From Phyllostachys edulis (lineage: Eukaryota > Streptophyta > Magnoliopsida > Poales > Poaceae), in the NCBI GenBank assembly GCA_036346405.1, contig CM070561.1, positions 7,070,834 to 7,134,833 of the forward strand: a stretch of 64,000 bases of DNA. Reading direction: 5' to 3'. Made by a program: the position numbers and the translations under genes. Below, piece after piece: positions 46,187 to 57,500 of the stretch (position 1 is the first letter of the stretch; the number at the start of each line of letters is the position of its first letter). Below the pieces are notes generated by a model, which worked only from the letters and a program-made list of their open reading frames with translations, did no database searches and was not told the origin of the DNA.

Positions 46187-46198
46187 GCTCTGATACCA
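46187..46198 (-). promoter_or_regulatory. primer-binding site (initiator Met tRNA)
   Basis: The minus strand reads TGGTATCAGAGC, two bases after the LTR's ...GTTCGTCACA end. Confidence 0.85.
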
Positions 46199-46277
46199 CC
46201 TGTGACGAACCACCCTGTGATATACAGCAAAGGTCTCTCTTTTTTTTTCTTTTTTTTTGAGCTACGGTACTTCCCGA

Positions 46278-46402
46278 GGGAGGTCTACCAGGACCTCCCG
46301 GGAGGTCTGCAAGACCTCCTAGAGGTCTTGGCCAACCACCAGCGAGGTCCACCAGGACCTCCCAGGAGGTCTTCAAGATCTCCCAGAGGTCTTGGCCAAC
46401 CA
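46278..46402. repeat. two 64-bp repeats with internal palindromes
   Basis: ACCAGGACCTCCC-type units at 46287 and 46351 contain GACCTCCCGGGAGGTC-like palindromes. Other GACCTC motifs follow to 46485. Confidence 0.75.
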
Positions 46403-48825
46403 CCAGCCGGTAGCACCTCTTAGTATATCACAGAGGTCCGACAGACCTCCTGTGCTAAGTCCCGTGGGACCTCCTCGAGGTCCCGCCTGCACCGAGCTAG
46501 TCCCAGAATGCAGTTGGCTAGCTCAAGAGAACTAACACAAGTGTAATCAAATCCATATACAAGCTAAGAGGAGCAAGAGACAAAACAATAATTATAAATA
46601 TATTAAAGACCAAACCGCCAAGCTTCTTACAAGAGTTGCCTCAAGGGCTACAACAGAAGAACAAGAACAATGAAAGCAATACTTCAACGATAGGTCCAAC
46701 CGATCATTGCCCAGCTATCGAGTGGAGGGCGTCCCCTAGGTCACAAGGTCTCCAAAGACCTCTTCTTCATCGAGCTTTGAGCTCCTGGAGCTTCTGCATT
46801 CTTGATAAAAACAGAGGGCAAAAGCCATGAGTACATTGAATGTACTCAAGAAGCCGTGAGGAATGTATGCATTAGATAATTATGCAAGGCTTGCCAAAAG
46901 GAGTCAGTAAAGTTAGTTGCACAAAGCGGTGTTCAAAATAAGTAATAAGTAGATTAAAAAGCTCAAGTTAAAACATTAGTACATAAATACATTTGATTTC
47001 AAAAGAGGCTATGAGCACCCACTCACACCCAAAGCCATCTGGAGCACCCACTTCAGATTACCAAAGCAACTGTGGGAGGTCTGGTCACCCCCATGACCAG
47101 GACCTCTCCCACGACCACCCTAGAGCACCCACTCCAGAGTTCCACAACCAACCCCTGGACCACTTAGTGAGCCAACCATGACCCCTCTGGAGCCGGCCAA
47201 GGTCTCTTCAAGGCAAAGCCATGACCTCTCACCCAAGTGCCCAGGAAGCACAAGTTCACAAAGCTACCCCTTGCACCATTTCACTGAGCATGTCCATAAC
47301 CAAGGACTTGGCTATTCGAATAGATTTTACACTCTGCAGAGGTGTACAACTTTACCCACAATCCACGATCTCTAGCGGGGCGGGTTCCGGTCACCCTTGC
47401 TCACTTCCAAGGTGAGCAGGTCTAGAGAGCGACAAGGCTTTACAAAGCTTTGAATTGACTCAGAGCTGCCCGCTAAGGTTTCATAAATCCCCCTTTGGTC
47501 TAGAAGTCCGCAGGTTATGGGGTGCCCTCTTGCGCCAACTAATCACACGCCAACCCAACAAAACCCCAAGCCAACCCATTGCTAATTATTCAGCCAGACC
47601 ATCCCCATAAAATGATCTTGTGGTTGCAATGATTGGCCTGACCAATAGAACACAAAGTTAAGTCCTTAATTGTGCTAAGGCAAGACTTCCACAATCCCAA
47701 GTGTGCAAAGCACCCACTACTCACTCCTGCCTTCTTGCCTCAAAGAAACATTTTGTAATTTCCCTTGCCAAAAGACCACCCGGTCTTGGCACAACAAATT
47801 ATTAGAGTGATCTCGCACCACAATCAACACAACTTAGGCGTCCTGCTATAGCTGCGCAATAGTGGCACCAACCACAGATTCCAAAGATCATTAGTCAAGA
47901 TTACTAATTAATGAGGCATGATTCACAGACCCACGGTTTCTAAAGCAGGGCTAAGCATATAGCATACGGTCCCAATGTTGGCAATAACAAGGAAATACCA
48001 ACTAAAATATCCATCCTAAGGTGTCCAAAGAGTTCATGTCAACATGTCCAGTTCAAGTATACAAGGGAGGCATAATGTCAAGTAGGAGGATAACTACTGC
48101 CCAAAACAGTTCTATAAAGATAGCCATGCAAGTTTAATAAATCAAAATAGCTTTGCAAAGTGGGATCAAAATGATCAAGGACCACGGCTTGCCTCTGTTG
48201 GAGAAAGAAAGAGCTTCAGCTGATGGAGCCTGATTCATGAGCTTCTTCAACGATTCAACCGAAATCTACACGTTTGCAAAAGAAACCAAATAAGCAAAAG
48301 AAACTCCAAGAAAACGAAAGAACTTACTTGAAATCAAAAGAGAAGAGGAGGTCCACGGGGAAAGGGAGGTCCGGAGGAGATTCAGCGAGAGCTCGAGCGA
48401 GAGGAGGTCCAGACCCAAAAGGGTCTCGAGTCGAGAAGCTCGGAGTGTTTCAACAGTCGAGAAGAAACCGAGGAGGAAGTTGAAATGAGGAGCGGGGAGG
48501 CGTGGTGCCCTCTGGTGCTCTATTTAAAGAGCAAGGAACAGAGCACCAACACAAAGCGACCACTGTGTTCAAGGTATTAGGATCGGGCACACCGCCACAA
48601 GGTACGAAAAGAAATAAAGAAAGTAAGGGATGTGACACGAAGTAGAAAAAGAGCACAAAGGTAGGTGGCGAGATTTAAGGTGACTCAACCCACATCGAAT
48701 GCACTTAAGGCGCCAAGGGCCAGGTCAAAGGTCTGCAGACCGATCAAAGACATGGTCCACGGTCCAAAGAGGAGGTCAAGGAGGAGGTCCAAGAAGGAGG
48801 TCCTCGAGGAGGTCCTAGGACAAGC

Positions 48826-49170
48826 AGGAGGTCTAGACCTCGAAGGTCTAAACACAAAAGGGGAGGTCTGAACATAAAGGAGGTCCAAACCCAACAAGGA
48901 GGTCTGACCCTAAGGGAGGTCCAAACACAACAAGGAGGTCTAGACCTCAAAGGTCTAAACACAAAAGGGGAGGTCTGAACCTAAAGGAGGTCCAAACCCA
49001 ACAAGGAGGTCTGACCCTAAGGGAGGTCCAAACACAACAAGGAGGTCTAGACCTCAAAGGTCTAAACACAAAAGGGGAGGTCTGAACCTAAAGGAGGTCC
49101 AAACCCAACAAGGAGGTCTGACCCTAAGGGAGGTCCAAACACAACAAGGAGGTCTAGACCTCAAAGGTCT
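48826..49170. repeat. 107-bp tandem array
   Basis: GTCTAGACCT occurs at 48831, 48938, 49045 and 49152, an exact 107-bp period. The sequence between is nearly identical. Confidence 0.93.
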
Positions 49171-49184
49171 AAACACACAGAGGA

Positions 49185-49372
49185 GGAGGTCTAGACCACA
49201 AGGGTCTAAACACAAAGAGGAGGAGGTCTAGACCACAAAGGTCTAAACACAAAGAGGGGGAGGTCTAGACCACAAGGGTCTAAACACAAAGAGGAGGAGG
49301 TCTAGACCACAAAGGTCTAAACACAAAGAGGAGGAGGTCTAGACCACAAAGGTCTAAACACACAGAGGTCCT
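49185..49372. repeat. 37-bp tandem array, five units
   Basis: GTCTAGACCACA occurs at 49189, 49226, 49263, 49300 and 49337, an exact 37-bp period. It is the inner part of the 107-bp unit amplified on its own. Confidence 0.93.
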
Positions 49373-50199
49373 AAGGATATGAGGTCCAAAAGACACAGCA
49401 AGGGGGTCCTCTGGACAGGAGGTCCGAAAGACAAAAGATAGCTGGACCTCAAAGGGAGATCCAACCCTCAAACAGATCTAGACCCCAAGGAGGTCTAAAT
49501 CACGAGAGAACTTAGACCTCAAAAGAGGTCCCAAGCACAAGGGGTAAGGCGCTCGAGGAGGCCCTGAGAGCAAGGAGGTCCCGACGGTCAAAATCTCCAC
49601 AAAAGGAAAATCGGACGGTCAAGATCTCGAAAAGGAGAGGGCCTGAACGGTCAAGATCTCAAAAGGTAACGAGGGGGGTCCTAACACCCGGATCTCCAAA
49701 GGGGAGGTCCGATAGTCAAGATTTCCAACAAAGGGAGGTCCTGGCGGTTAGATCTCCAAAAGGGAGATCCGACGGTCAAGATCTCAAGCCAAGGGAGGTC
49801 TGCGGAGACAAGGATGCGAAGGAGGAATAGGAGCCGTTAGATCTTGATCGGACGGAGCAAGGCAAATGGGCCGTTCGGACCAAGCGAACGAGCCAACTCA
49901 ACTAAGCCGTCTGATGTAGATCGAAGGGCACAAAGAGAAGGGGATGTTTGGACCAAGCGAACAAGTCCTCAGGATTGGTCCATCCAAATAGCATCAAGCA
50001 GTCCTAAGGCATGGAAGGCAAAACTCAAGCGATGCACGACCGCAAGAGCCGTGGGGTCCAGCGCTAGGAGGTCTTGGACCTAAGGAGGTCGGGACCTTTA
50101 GATCCAAACAAAAAGGAGGTCTGGATCATTGGATTAAACAATCGGGAGGTCTGGATCCTTGGATCAAAATAGAAGAGGATCCTGATAGTCAAGATCTCC

Positions 50200-50715
50200 A
50201 AAGAGGAGGGTCCTAACGGCCGATCCCAACAAGGGGAGGTCTGAGCGGCTAAGATCTCGAGAGAGGAGGTCCTAACGGCGAGATCTCAACAAGGGAGGTC
50301 TGAGTGGCTAAGATCTCGAGAGGAGGTCCTAACGGCCAGATCTCAACAAGGGGAGGTCTGAGCTAAGATCTCCAGAGAGGAGGTCCTAACGGCTAGATCT
50401 CAACAAGGGGAGGTCTGAGCGGCTAAGATCTCGAGAGGAGGTCCTAACGGCCAGATCTCAACAGGGGAGGTCTGAGCGGCTAAGATCTCGAGAGGAGGTC
50501 CTAACGGCCAGATCCCAACAAGGGGAGGTCTGAGCGGCTAAGATCTCCAGAGAGGAGGTCCTAACGGCGAGATCTCAACAAGGGAGGTCTGAGCGGCTAA
50601 GATCTCCAGAGAGGAGGTCCTAACGGCCAGATCTCAACAAGGGGAGGTCTGAGCGCTAAGATCTCGAGAGGAGGTCCTAACGGCCAGATCTCAACAAGGG
50701 GAGGTCTCGAGCACA
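50200..50715. repeat. 57-60-bp tandem array, nine units
   Basis: AGGTCTGAG-type units occur at about 50237, 50296, 50354, 50411, 50468, 50526, 50585, 50645 and 50702. This is the same unit as at 42300, in higher copy number. Confidence 0.9.
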
Positions 50716-51218
50716 AAGAGATTCAAGCCAACAAAGGAAGGTCTGGACTTAAAGAAAGTCCAGCATGTAAGATTACAAAGAGAGGTCCAGAGAATGAAGG
50801 GGTTGAACCTATAAAGAGGTTCTACTGGGAGGAGGTCTCAGGCGAAAGGAAAAAGACCTAAGGAGGATATCTCCAAAAGGGAGGAGATCAGAGGTAGGAG
50901 ACCCACAAAGGAGGGACTCGGGGAGGTCGAGAGAGAAGAGGAAAAGAAGACAAGGTCGGAAAAATGAGATGGATCTGGGCATCGGGGATGTCCACAGAAA
51001 AGGAGGGTCTGGGCATCAGAGAAATGTCCAGCGAGAGGAAAGACCAGAGAGAGAGAGGCCTAGAGGGGGGGGGAAGACTAGCCTGGAGGACAAGCAAGGC
51101 CAACAGAGAAAAAGAGGCTAAAAGCCAAAGAGCAAAGAATAACTCGACAACGAGACCGGGGATTAATTGAAGTTTGATTAGTTCAAGTTAAACCTCTGAA
51201 TTTCTGAAATCTTCAAAT

Positions 51219-51250
51219 CGCATCGGGGATACTTCCGACCCCAAGTAGGA
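51219..51250 (+). other. Tat copy 2 pol linker fragment
   Basis: CGCATCGGGGATACTTCCG matches copy 1 from 7504. It bridges the long-LTR element and the solo LTR, and ends in the target duplication TAGGA. Confidence 0.85.
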
Positions 51251-54200
51251 TGTAACATCCCAAATGTATAATTAGGGTTATTCAAGTATAATTATATATG
51301 TAGAAATTAAAACTTTTTCTCACAACTTGAAAACCCCTAAAATCTCATGTAATTCTTGTCCAAGAGTTGTGTAATCCAAAAACACAAAGCTCTTGTTGAC
51401 CAAAAGTCAAACTCATTTTCCGATTATCTTAAATCTTGTGCCAAACAATTGGAAAGTATTTTTCTTGGTCCTAAAACTGAGGTGGGACCCCTCTGAAAAA
51501 CATCACAAGTTGTAAAACTAGTTTGATAAATTTTGGAGGTAAAACAATCCTTTAAACAGCCTTAATGAATTTCCTGAGAAAAATGCATTGCATAATAACC
51601 TCTAGAAATTTTATGTCGTTAATCTCAGTGTCGCAAGCTTCGTAAAAATTTCATGAATTTTCGAGCTCATTTGCTAACTCAAATAATTCGCTAAGTTTCA
51701 AATTGTTAAAAACTAAATTTAAAAGCCTACACTATTCCTTGGGCTAGCCGCATTCAAAGCTGGTCCAGCCCAACCGTGTCTGCACCCCAGCAGACCTCCC
51801 TCTCCACCGCATCAGGTCGTAACCATTGGATCAAAGATCCACGGTCATGACCTCCCCTGTGTGTTAAATCCCAAAGACCTCCTCACCTTGTCCAGGTCAT
51901 AGCCCTTGGATTAAGATCCAACCGGCCCTGACCTCCCCTTGTTATCAAACCTCAAAGGCCACCTTCCACCTTGGCGAGGTCATAGCTGTTGGATCTACAT
52001 CCAACCGCTCCTGACCTCCCCTCACTGTCAAACCACTTAGGCATTCCACCTACGTGAGGTCACAGCCATTGGATTGGAAATCCATGGTCGCGACCTCCTC
52101 CTCTCAACCTAACTATCAGACCTCCCTTTCACTTTGTGCGTATCAGACCTCCCCATCAGGTCTACGCCCTTGGATTTTAATCCAAAGGCCATGACCTCCC
52201 CCCCTCAGGCTTTTATGTTCGCGTGCGGTTAAGACCTCACAGGAGGTCCGCACCGTTGGATTGAAATCCAACGCTTTGGACCTCCTGTCCCATTTCCCAC
52301 GTGCGCGTACACATTAAGGAAATCGGAGGGCCACGACCTCCCCATCCTTGATCGTGTGGTGGGACCTCCTCCCACCACTTAAAACATAACGGTTCAAAAT
52401 GCCATCGGAGGGCCAGACCTCTCCCCATGGTCTTATCCAACGGTCATAAAGACCTCCCTGTTCTTCTCCTTCCTCTGGCGCTGCTGCAGCTCGAGCAATG
52501 GAGTTAATGCACGTCTGTCCACTTGGTACCTTTTCAATGACTCTTTCTCGACCAAGATTTAATGCAGTCGGCCTTCCGCCTCTTTGCTCACCTCAGACTG
52601 CACCTTGTCAACCTCATGTCCTTGCCACCCCATGGACCAACCCGTGGGCTAAGCTCACCATGGAGCTTAGCCCCACTCATAACCTTCACTCGGGCTATAA
52701 GTTACCCCTTGAACTCTCCGTGGCTTCCTTTGCACACATTGATCTCGGCCTTGCACTTTGTGCGTGGTGAGCTCCTCATCCCAAACTCTCTCTCCTCCTT
52801 TGGTGGCCATTGTCAAGGTCCTTGAAGCTTCTCAGTGGCTCAGGATTTCCAGTGGCTTCTCCTCCCTCTCTCTGTTTCTATCTGGGCATCTCTGTGACCT
52901 CAACCCTAACTTCACTGGTTGGGGCATTTGCAGAGGTAGCCTAGTGGAGCTGGGAGCTTGGAGTTGGAGCTTGGACTTGAAGCGGTGGAGCTCTCCATCT
53001 TCCCCAACTCCGGCCAGCACCATCCTCAACCTCATCGGCATCTTTAGGACCTCCAGGTAACTCCCCTGGTAGTCCTTTAGTTGCTGGCACCCGCATGAAT
53101 GAATGTCGCGGAGCTTTTGTTTGAGCATACGCTTGAATGTCGCGCGGAGCTTCATTTTTGCTTTTCGGTTTTGGCCGTGCTGGTCAATTTTGCCCTCTCC
53201 GGCTCGCCGGCGTTCAAAGCCGCCGTCGCCGTTGAGAGGAGGTCCACCGGAGTGCGCAACGTTATTGTGCACTCGGTGGTACCATTGACCTCACCGGCGG
53301 GCTCTACATCGCCGGCGAGACCACTTCTTCACGCCGGGATCTTTGTCGGACGTCCGGCGTGTCATTGTCGTTTTAGGACAAATATTCACCATTTTAATGC
53401 GCTAATCATTTGCTCCCATCATTGTAATCAATGGGCGTCTTAACCGCCTTAAATCCACCCTTTAATGCGCACATTTAAGACCTCCGTCGCGACCTCCTCG
53501 TGGTCCCGCCACGCATTACATCTGTTTTGTCCAGCGGCGTCTTGCTGCTGGTCTGGGACGCCCAGACCTCCCAGGAGATCTGGAGCGCCCAAGACCTCCC
53601 TTGCGCATCGTGGCCGTCGAGACCTCCCCGAGGTGCAGGACGTTGAGGACCTCCGCTGGGACCTCCTCGAGGACATCCCAACCGCTGAGGACCTCCCTTT
53701 AGATCTGGTCCGTTCAGGACCTCCTTTCCATGTTGTGGTCCGTTGGATTTCCCATCTACGGCCCCGACCTCCCTCACCTCACATGTGCGTTGCTAGGAGG
53801 TCCAGGGACCTCTGGACCTCCTGAGCGTGTGTGCGTTGTTCACTGGGAGGTCTCGAGCCGTTAGATCTGTGATCTGTGGCTCATGACCTCCCATGTCCTT
53901 ATGGGTTTTAGAAATTCGATAAATTCTTAATTATGAACTGAAATAAGGTATAAACTTTAGAATTTCGTATCTTTTTCATTTTAATTCCAAATGAGGTCAT
54001 TCAAATTGTGTTAGCTCTGTCTTGAACTTGACTTTAATCCAAAAATGATTGTAAGTTGAGTTCAGCTCCAGAGCACAGTTTTGCCATTAGATTTTCAAAC
54101 TCACTTTAAATATACACTCAAATTAATGCTTAACTTGTAAAATACATAACTAATGCTCTGTAGATTATTTTTGGGTGAGACCAACTTTGTTGGTTTTCAC

Positions 54201-56275
54201 TGTGAAAATTAGTTTTGAGCATGTTGCTGTTAGGAAAATGAGGACTTGTGCATTATAATTTTGTTCAAGTTCTTGTTTTTGAAAAATTATAGAAAGTGCA
54301 ATATAGCTCCAAATGAGGTGAACTCAATTGTGTTTTTCATCTCATGAGGTGCTGGTTTTACAGTAAAAATTTCAGCTTCACTTCTATTCTAGAAAATGTT
54401 GCCTCATAATTAAATTAGTGAATAGTGCAGTTTGGTATTTTAGGGGCTGAGCAGAATTGTTTTGCTCATAACTTTTGCATCGAGAATCCAAATCAATTGG
54501 TTCTTGTTGCAAAATCCCCTAAAAATCACTCTCTTGCTGCTGTAGAAAATTCAGAGAATTTGGAGTTCGTTTGCTGTGCTGTCTTTGTTGTTTTTCGTCG
54601 TTCTTATCGGTTCTTTATTGCTTTTCCGTTAGGTTTCGACATTTGTGGTGATCCCGAGAGTGACCCTCCGCAACAAAGTGACCAGCAACAAGGCAAGCAG
54701 TTTGATCATATCCCCTCTAACGTCCCATTACTTTAAAGGTTAATATGTTGTTTTACTTCTATGTATGCATGCTACTTTGTGTTAAGTGTCGCTAGCAATC
54801 CTATAGTTGCATAATCTGTAGGAGTTGTTTATCCTCTACTACCAATGAGCCTAGGTTATTTGCTGTGATTTGAGCTCGTTGGATGAGCTCTTATCACTTA
54901 GTAGTTGCGTTCCCTACTGCTTAGACATGCTTAGCTAATCGGTAGTAATGGGCGATCATCGACTTAGTCGATGGTCTTGATCACACAAGGATAATTATTC
55001 CTCCTATATGTCCAAGACTTGTGCTTTGATTAATTTGTAAAATCAAAAACTGAAAATAAAGGATTGATTTAGACTTGGGCATATTGGATGGATGGTGCGG
55101 TTTTTGGAATGTGGTAGTATGCCCGAGTCATTAAGGACCGAGTTACTTGCGCCACTGCTACGAGCAATGTTGCGTGCTAACCACACGAGGGGATATGGGA
55201 CCTCTCTTGACTAAGTACTTTGGGAGGTGTTAATTATGAGCTGGTTGGTGGGTATGTTTTGATAAAATGTGTGTGTGTGGTGTTGGGACCGAGCATTGGC
55301 GCACCGGTTAGGTCTGCTAATGTGTCCTTGTCCCGTGGAGTTCTTGACTCGTAATTAGCATCGCCCATTGGAAATGTCTCGTAGGACTTAGCCGTGCCGG
55401 CATACCAAAGGTAGTGTGCCTAAAGGAAAGGCGATGCAGCGTGTGGGTACATTGGTACACCCTGCAGGGTTAAAACTATTCGAATAGCCTCGTCCTAGGT
55501 TATGGACACGCTCGGAAACGCCCTGTAAGAACTAGACTCAACCATTTAATTAAAACTTGATGGGTTGGCATGAATGGATGTTCATGCTATTGTTGTGGTG
55601 ACTTGGGTTAGTCACTTCCGTGATGTTCTTGTTGTCGTTACTATGTTAATATCTCGTTGTTATTTCAACAATTAAAAATGCTTTGTCAAATTGCCTTCAA
55701 TCTATTATGGTATTGCAAATGAAAATTGCTTTATGCTAAAATGAGTCCAAAGCCTCATCCACTTAAATAAAGCTTGCATGTAGCTAACTTATAGTTCTGT
55801 TATCTCACACGTCAGTTTTGCGAGTACAATAAACAAGTTATTGTACTCATTTGCTTTGCTTAACAACTTTGTTGCAGAGGACGGAGGTGAGCTCCAAGAG
55901 CCTTACTGTGCCACGTGTTGCGCTTTCTTGACGACTAGCTTGGCGGTCCCACGATGCCTAGGGGTTAAGGCACACCGATTGGCTTTGTGTTATAGCCATC
56001 TTTATGGCACTTTTGCTTCATTGTTATCTTTGTAGAATTATTGCTATTTGGCCTAAGGGCCCTCTTTTGTAATAGTTATTCCATATTAATATTAACTTCG
56101 GTTTGTTGCTTATGTACTATGTGTTGTATGGAATTGATACATTCTTTTGTTGTGAGGTATGTATACTGCATTCTGGGAAGTATACATCTCTCGAGACCGG
56201 GTTTATTTGGTTGATAATACTAGGGTCAATTGGATGACTAAGTATTATGAGCCGAATAAACGTCGGGGTCTCACA
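51251..56275 (+). repeat. solo LTR, 5,025 bp, of the long-LTR family
   Basis: It starts TGTAACATCCC and ends GGTCTCACA, and is flanked by TAGGA on both sides (51246-51250 and 56276-56280). The Tat copy at 7527 shows the uninterrupted site. Its sequence aligns, in the opposite orientation, with the LTR at 46201-51218, including many GACCTCC motifs, but it lacks the 107-bp and 37-bp arrays. Several open frames at 52498-53680 have no recognisable domain and I do not call them genes. Confidence 0.85.
55818..55848. other. hairpin near the end of the solo LTR
   Basis: GAGTACAATA and TATTGTACTC form a 10-bp stem with an 11-base loop. A similar GAGTACA/TGTACTC pair is at about 46830 in the other LTR. 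It could be a terminator or polyadenylation-region structure; that is only inference. Confidence 0.45.
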
Positions 56276-56280
56276 TAGGA

Positions 56281-57500
56281 AGACGCCCTCATCACCTTCC
56301 TCCGAGCTAACGCAGATGTCTTCGCGTGGCAAGCATCCGACATGTCCGGAGTCCCCAGGGAGGTGATCGAGTGCATGTGCTAGCTTCTGACCTAACAAAG
56401 TACCCGTAAAACAAAAATTACGGAGATTTGCCCCTGATCGACGAGATGCTATCAAATCAGAATTGGATAAGCTACTAAAAGCAGGCTTTATAAGAGAGGT
56501 CAACCAACCAGAATGGTTGGCTAATCCTGTAATGGTTAGAAAGTCAAACGGCAAATGGCGTATGTGCGTAGACTTTACTGATCTTAATAAAGCTTGTCCA
56601 AAAGATGATTTTCATTTACCTCGCATAGATCAGTTGGTTGATTCTACTGCAGGTTGTGAAATGTTAAGTTTTTTAGATGCATATTCTGGATACCACCAGA
56701 TCAATATGTGTCTAGACGATGAAGAAAAGACCGCATTTATTACACCATTTGGTATATTTTGCTATGTCAAAATGCCATTTGGTCTAAAAAATGCCGGCGC
56801 TTCTTTTCAACGCTTGATGCAAGCGACTTTTTCATCTCAACTAGGTCGAAATCTAGAGGCCTATGTTGATGATCTAGTCGTTAAAAGCATGAAGAGACTT
56901 AATCATATTACTGACCTACAAGAAACATTCGACAACCTCAGAAAACATCGCTTAAAACTTAATCCTGAGAAGTGTGTGTTTGGAATCTCTTCAGGAAAAT
57001 TGCTTGTTTTCCTAGTATCTATACGAGGAATCGAAGCAAATCCCGAAAAGATAAAGGCCATTCTCCAAATGCGCCCTCCAAGCACAAGGAAAGAAGTCCA
57101 GAAACTCACGGGGTGCATGGCGGCTTTAAGTCGTTTCATCGCACGACTAGGAGAAAAGGGACTACCTTTCTTTAAACTTCTAAGGAAACACGAAGGTTTT
57201 GAGTGGTCGAAAGAGGCAAACGCTGCCTTTGAGGATGTCAAGAGGTACCTTCTTTAGTGCTCCTATTCGGTCTCTCCAAGACCGGAAGAAACACTCTTAA
57301 TTTACCTAGCCGCCACACCACAGCGAAGAGCGCAGATTAGTCGTAGAACGTGAAAACGCATACAACGACAGGTTTACTACATAAGTGAAGTTTTACGGCC
57401 TAAGGAGCGTTACCCTCAGTCCAAAAGCTTTTATATGCCCTCCTCATGTCTTCGAGGAAATCTGCGCATTATTTTCAAAGCACAAAATAGTCAGGTTGTC
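56281..57500 (+). pseudogene. pol: Tat pol: reverse transcriptase and start of RNase H (copy 2)
   Basis: An open frame at 56463-57257 covers most of RT: MCVDFTDLNKACPKD, FLDAYSGYHQIN, FGIFCYVKMPFGLKNAGASF and active-site YVDDLVVKSM near 56865. The connection region KLTGCMAALSRFIARLGEKG follows. The upstream part (56281-56462) has a frameshift at about 56375. After 57257 the RNase H is split by small indels. This is better preserved than copy 1, which lost the frame at the palm. Confidence 0.88.

Larger units (their letters stand above)
41835..51218 (-). mobile_element. gag-only, long-LTR Ty3-gypsy-like element, minus strand, both ends truncated
   Basis: On the minus strand this runs LTR (51218-46201), primer-binding site, gag, polypurine tract, LTR (43108-41835). 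The internal region is only 3.1 kb and has gag but no pol, while a full LTR is about 5 kb. Both outer ends are incomplete: the left LTR lacks roughly 3.5 kb and the right LTR lacks about 90 bp. No target duplication is therefore possible. Confidence 0.8.
46201..51218 (-). repeat. 5' LTR of the long-LTR element (about 5 kb)
   Basis: It starts next to the primer-binding site. The part at 46201-48200 corresponds, in reverse complement, to the solo LTR at 51251-56275: both have GAGTACA...TGTACTC and CTATTCGAATAGCC near GGTTATGGACA. The part at 48770-50720 is made of GGAGGTC-rich arrays. Its outer 90 bp are missing at the junction with Tat pol. Confidence 0.8.

Noticed and set aside
46187..46200. 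Possible tRNA gene from the Met tRNA-like sequence
   Set aside because: Only the 12-base primer complement is present and it abuts an LTR. There is no cloverleaf.
48826..49372. CRISPR-like repeat array (37-bp period)
   Set aside because: The units are directly head-to-tail with no unique spacers, inside a plant LTR. It is a minisatellite.
52498..53824. Overlapping frames of 90-146 codons on both strands
   Set aside because: They lie wholly inside the solo LTR and no domain is visible. Several frames overlap on both strands, as expected from G+C-rich sequence.
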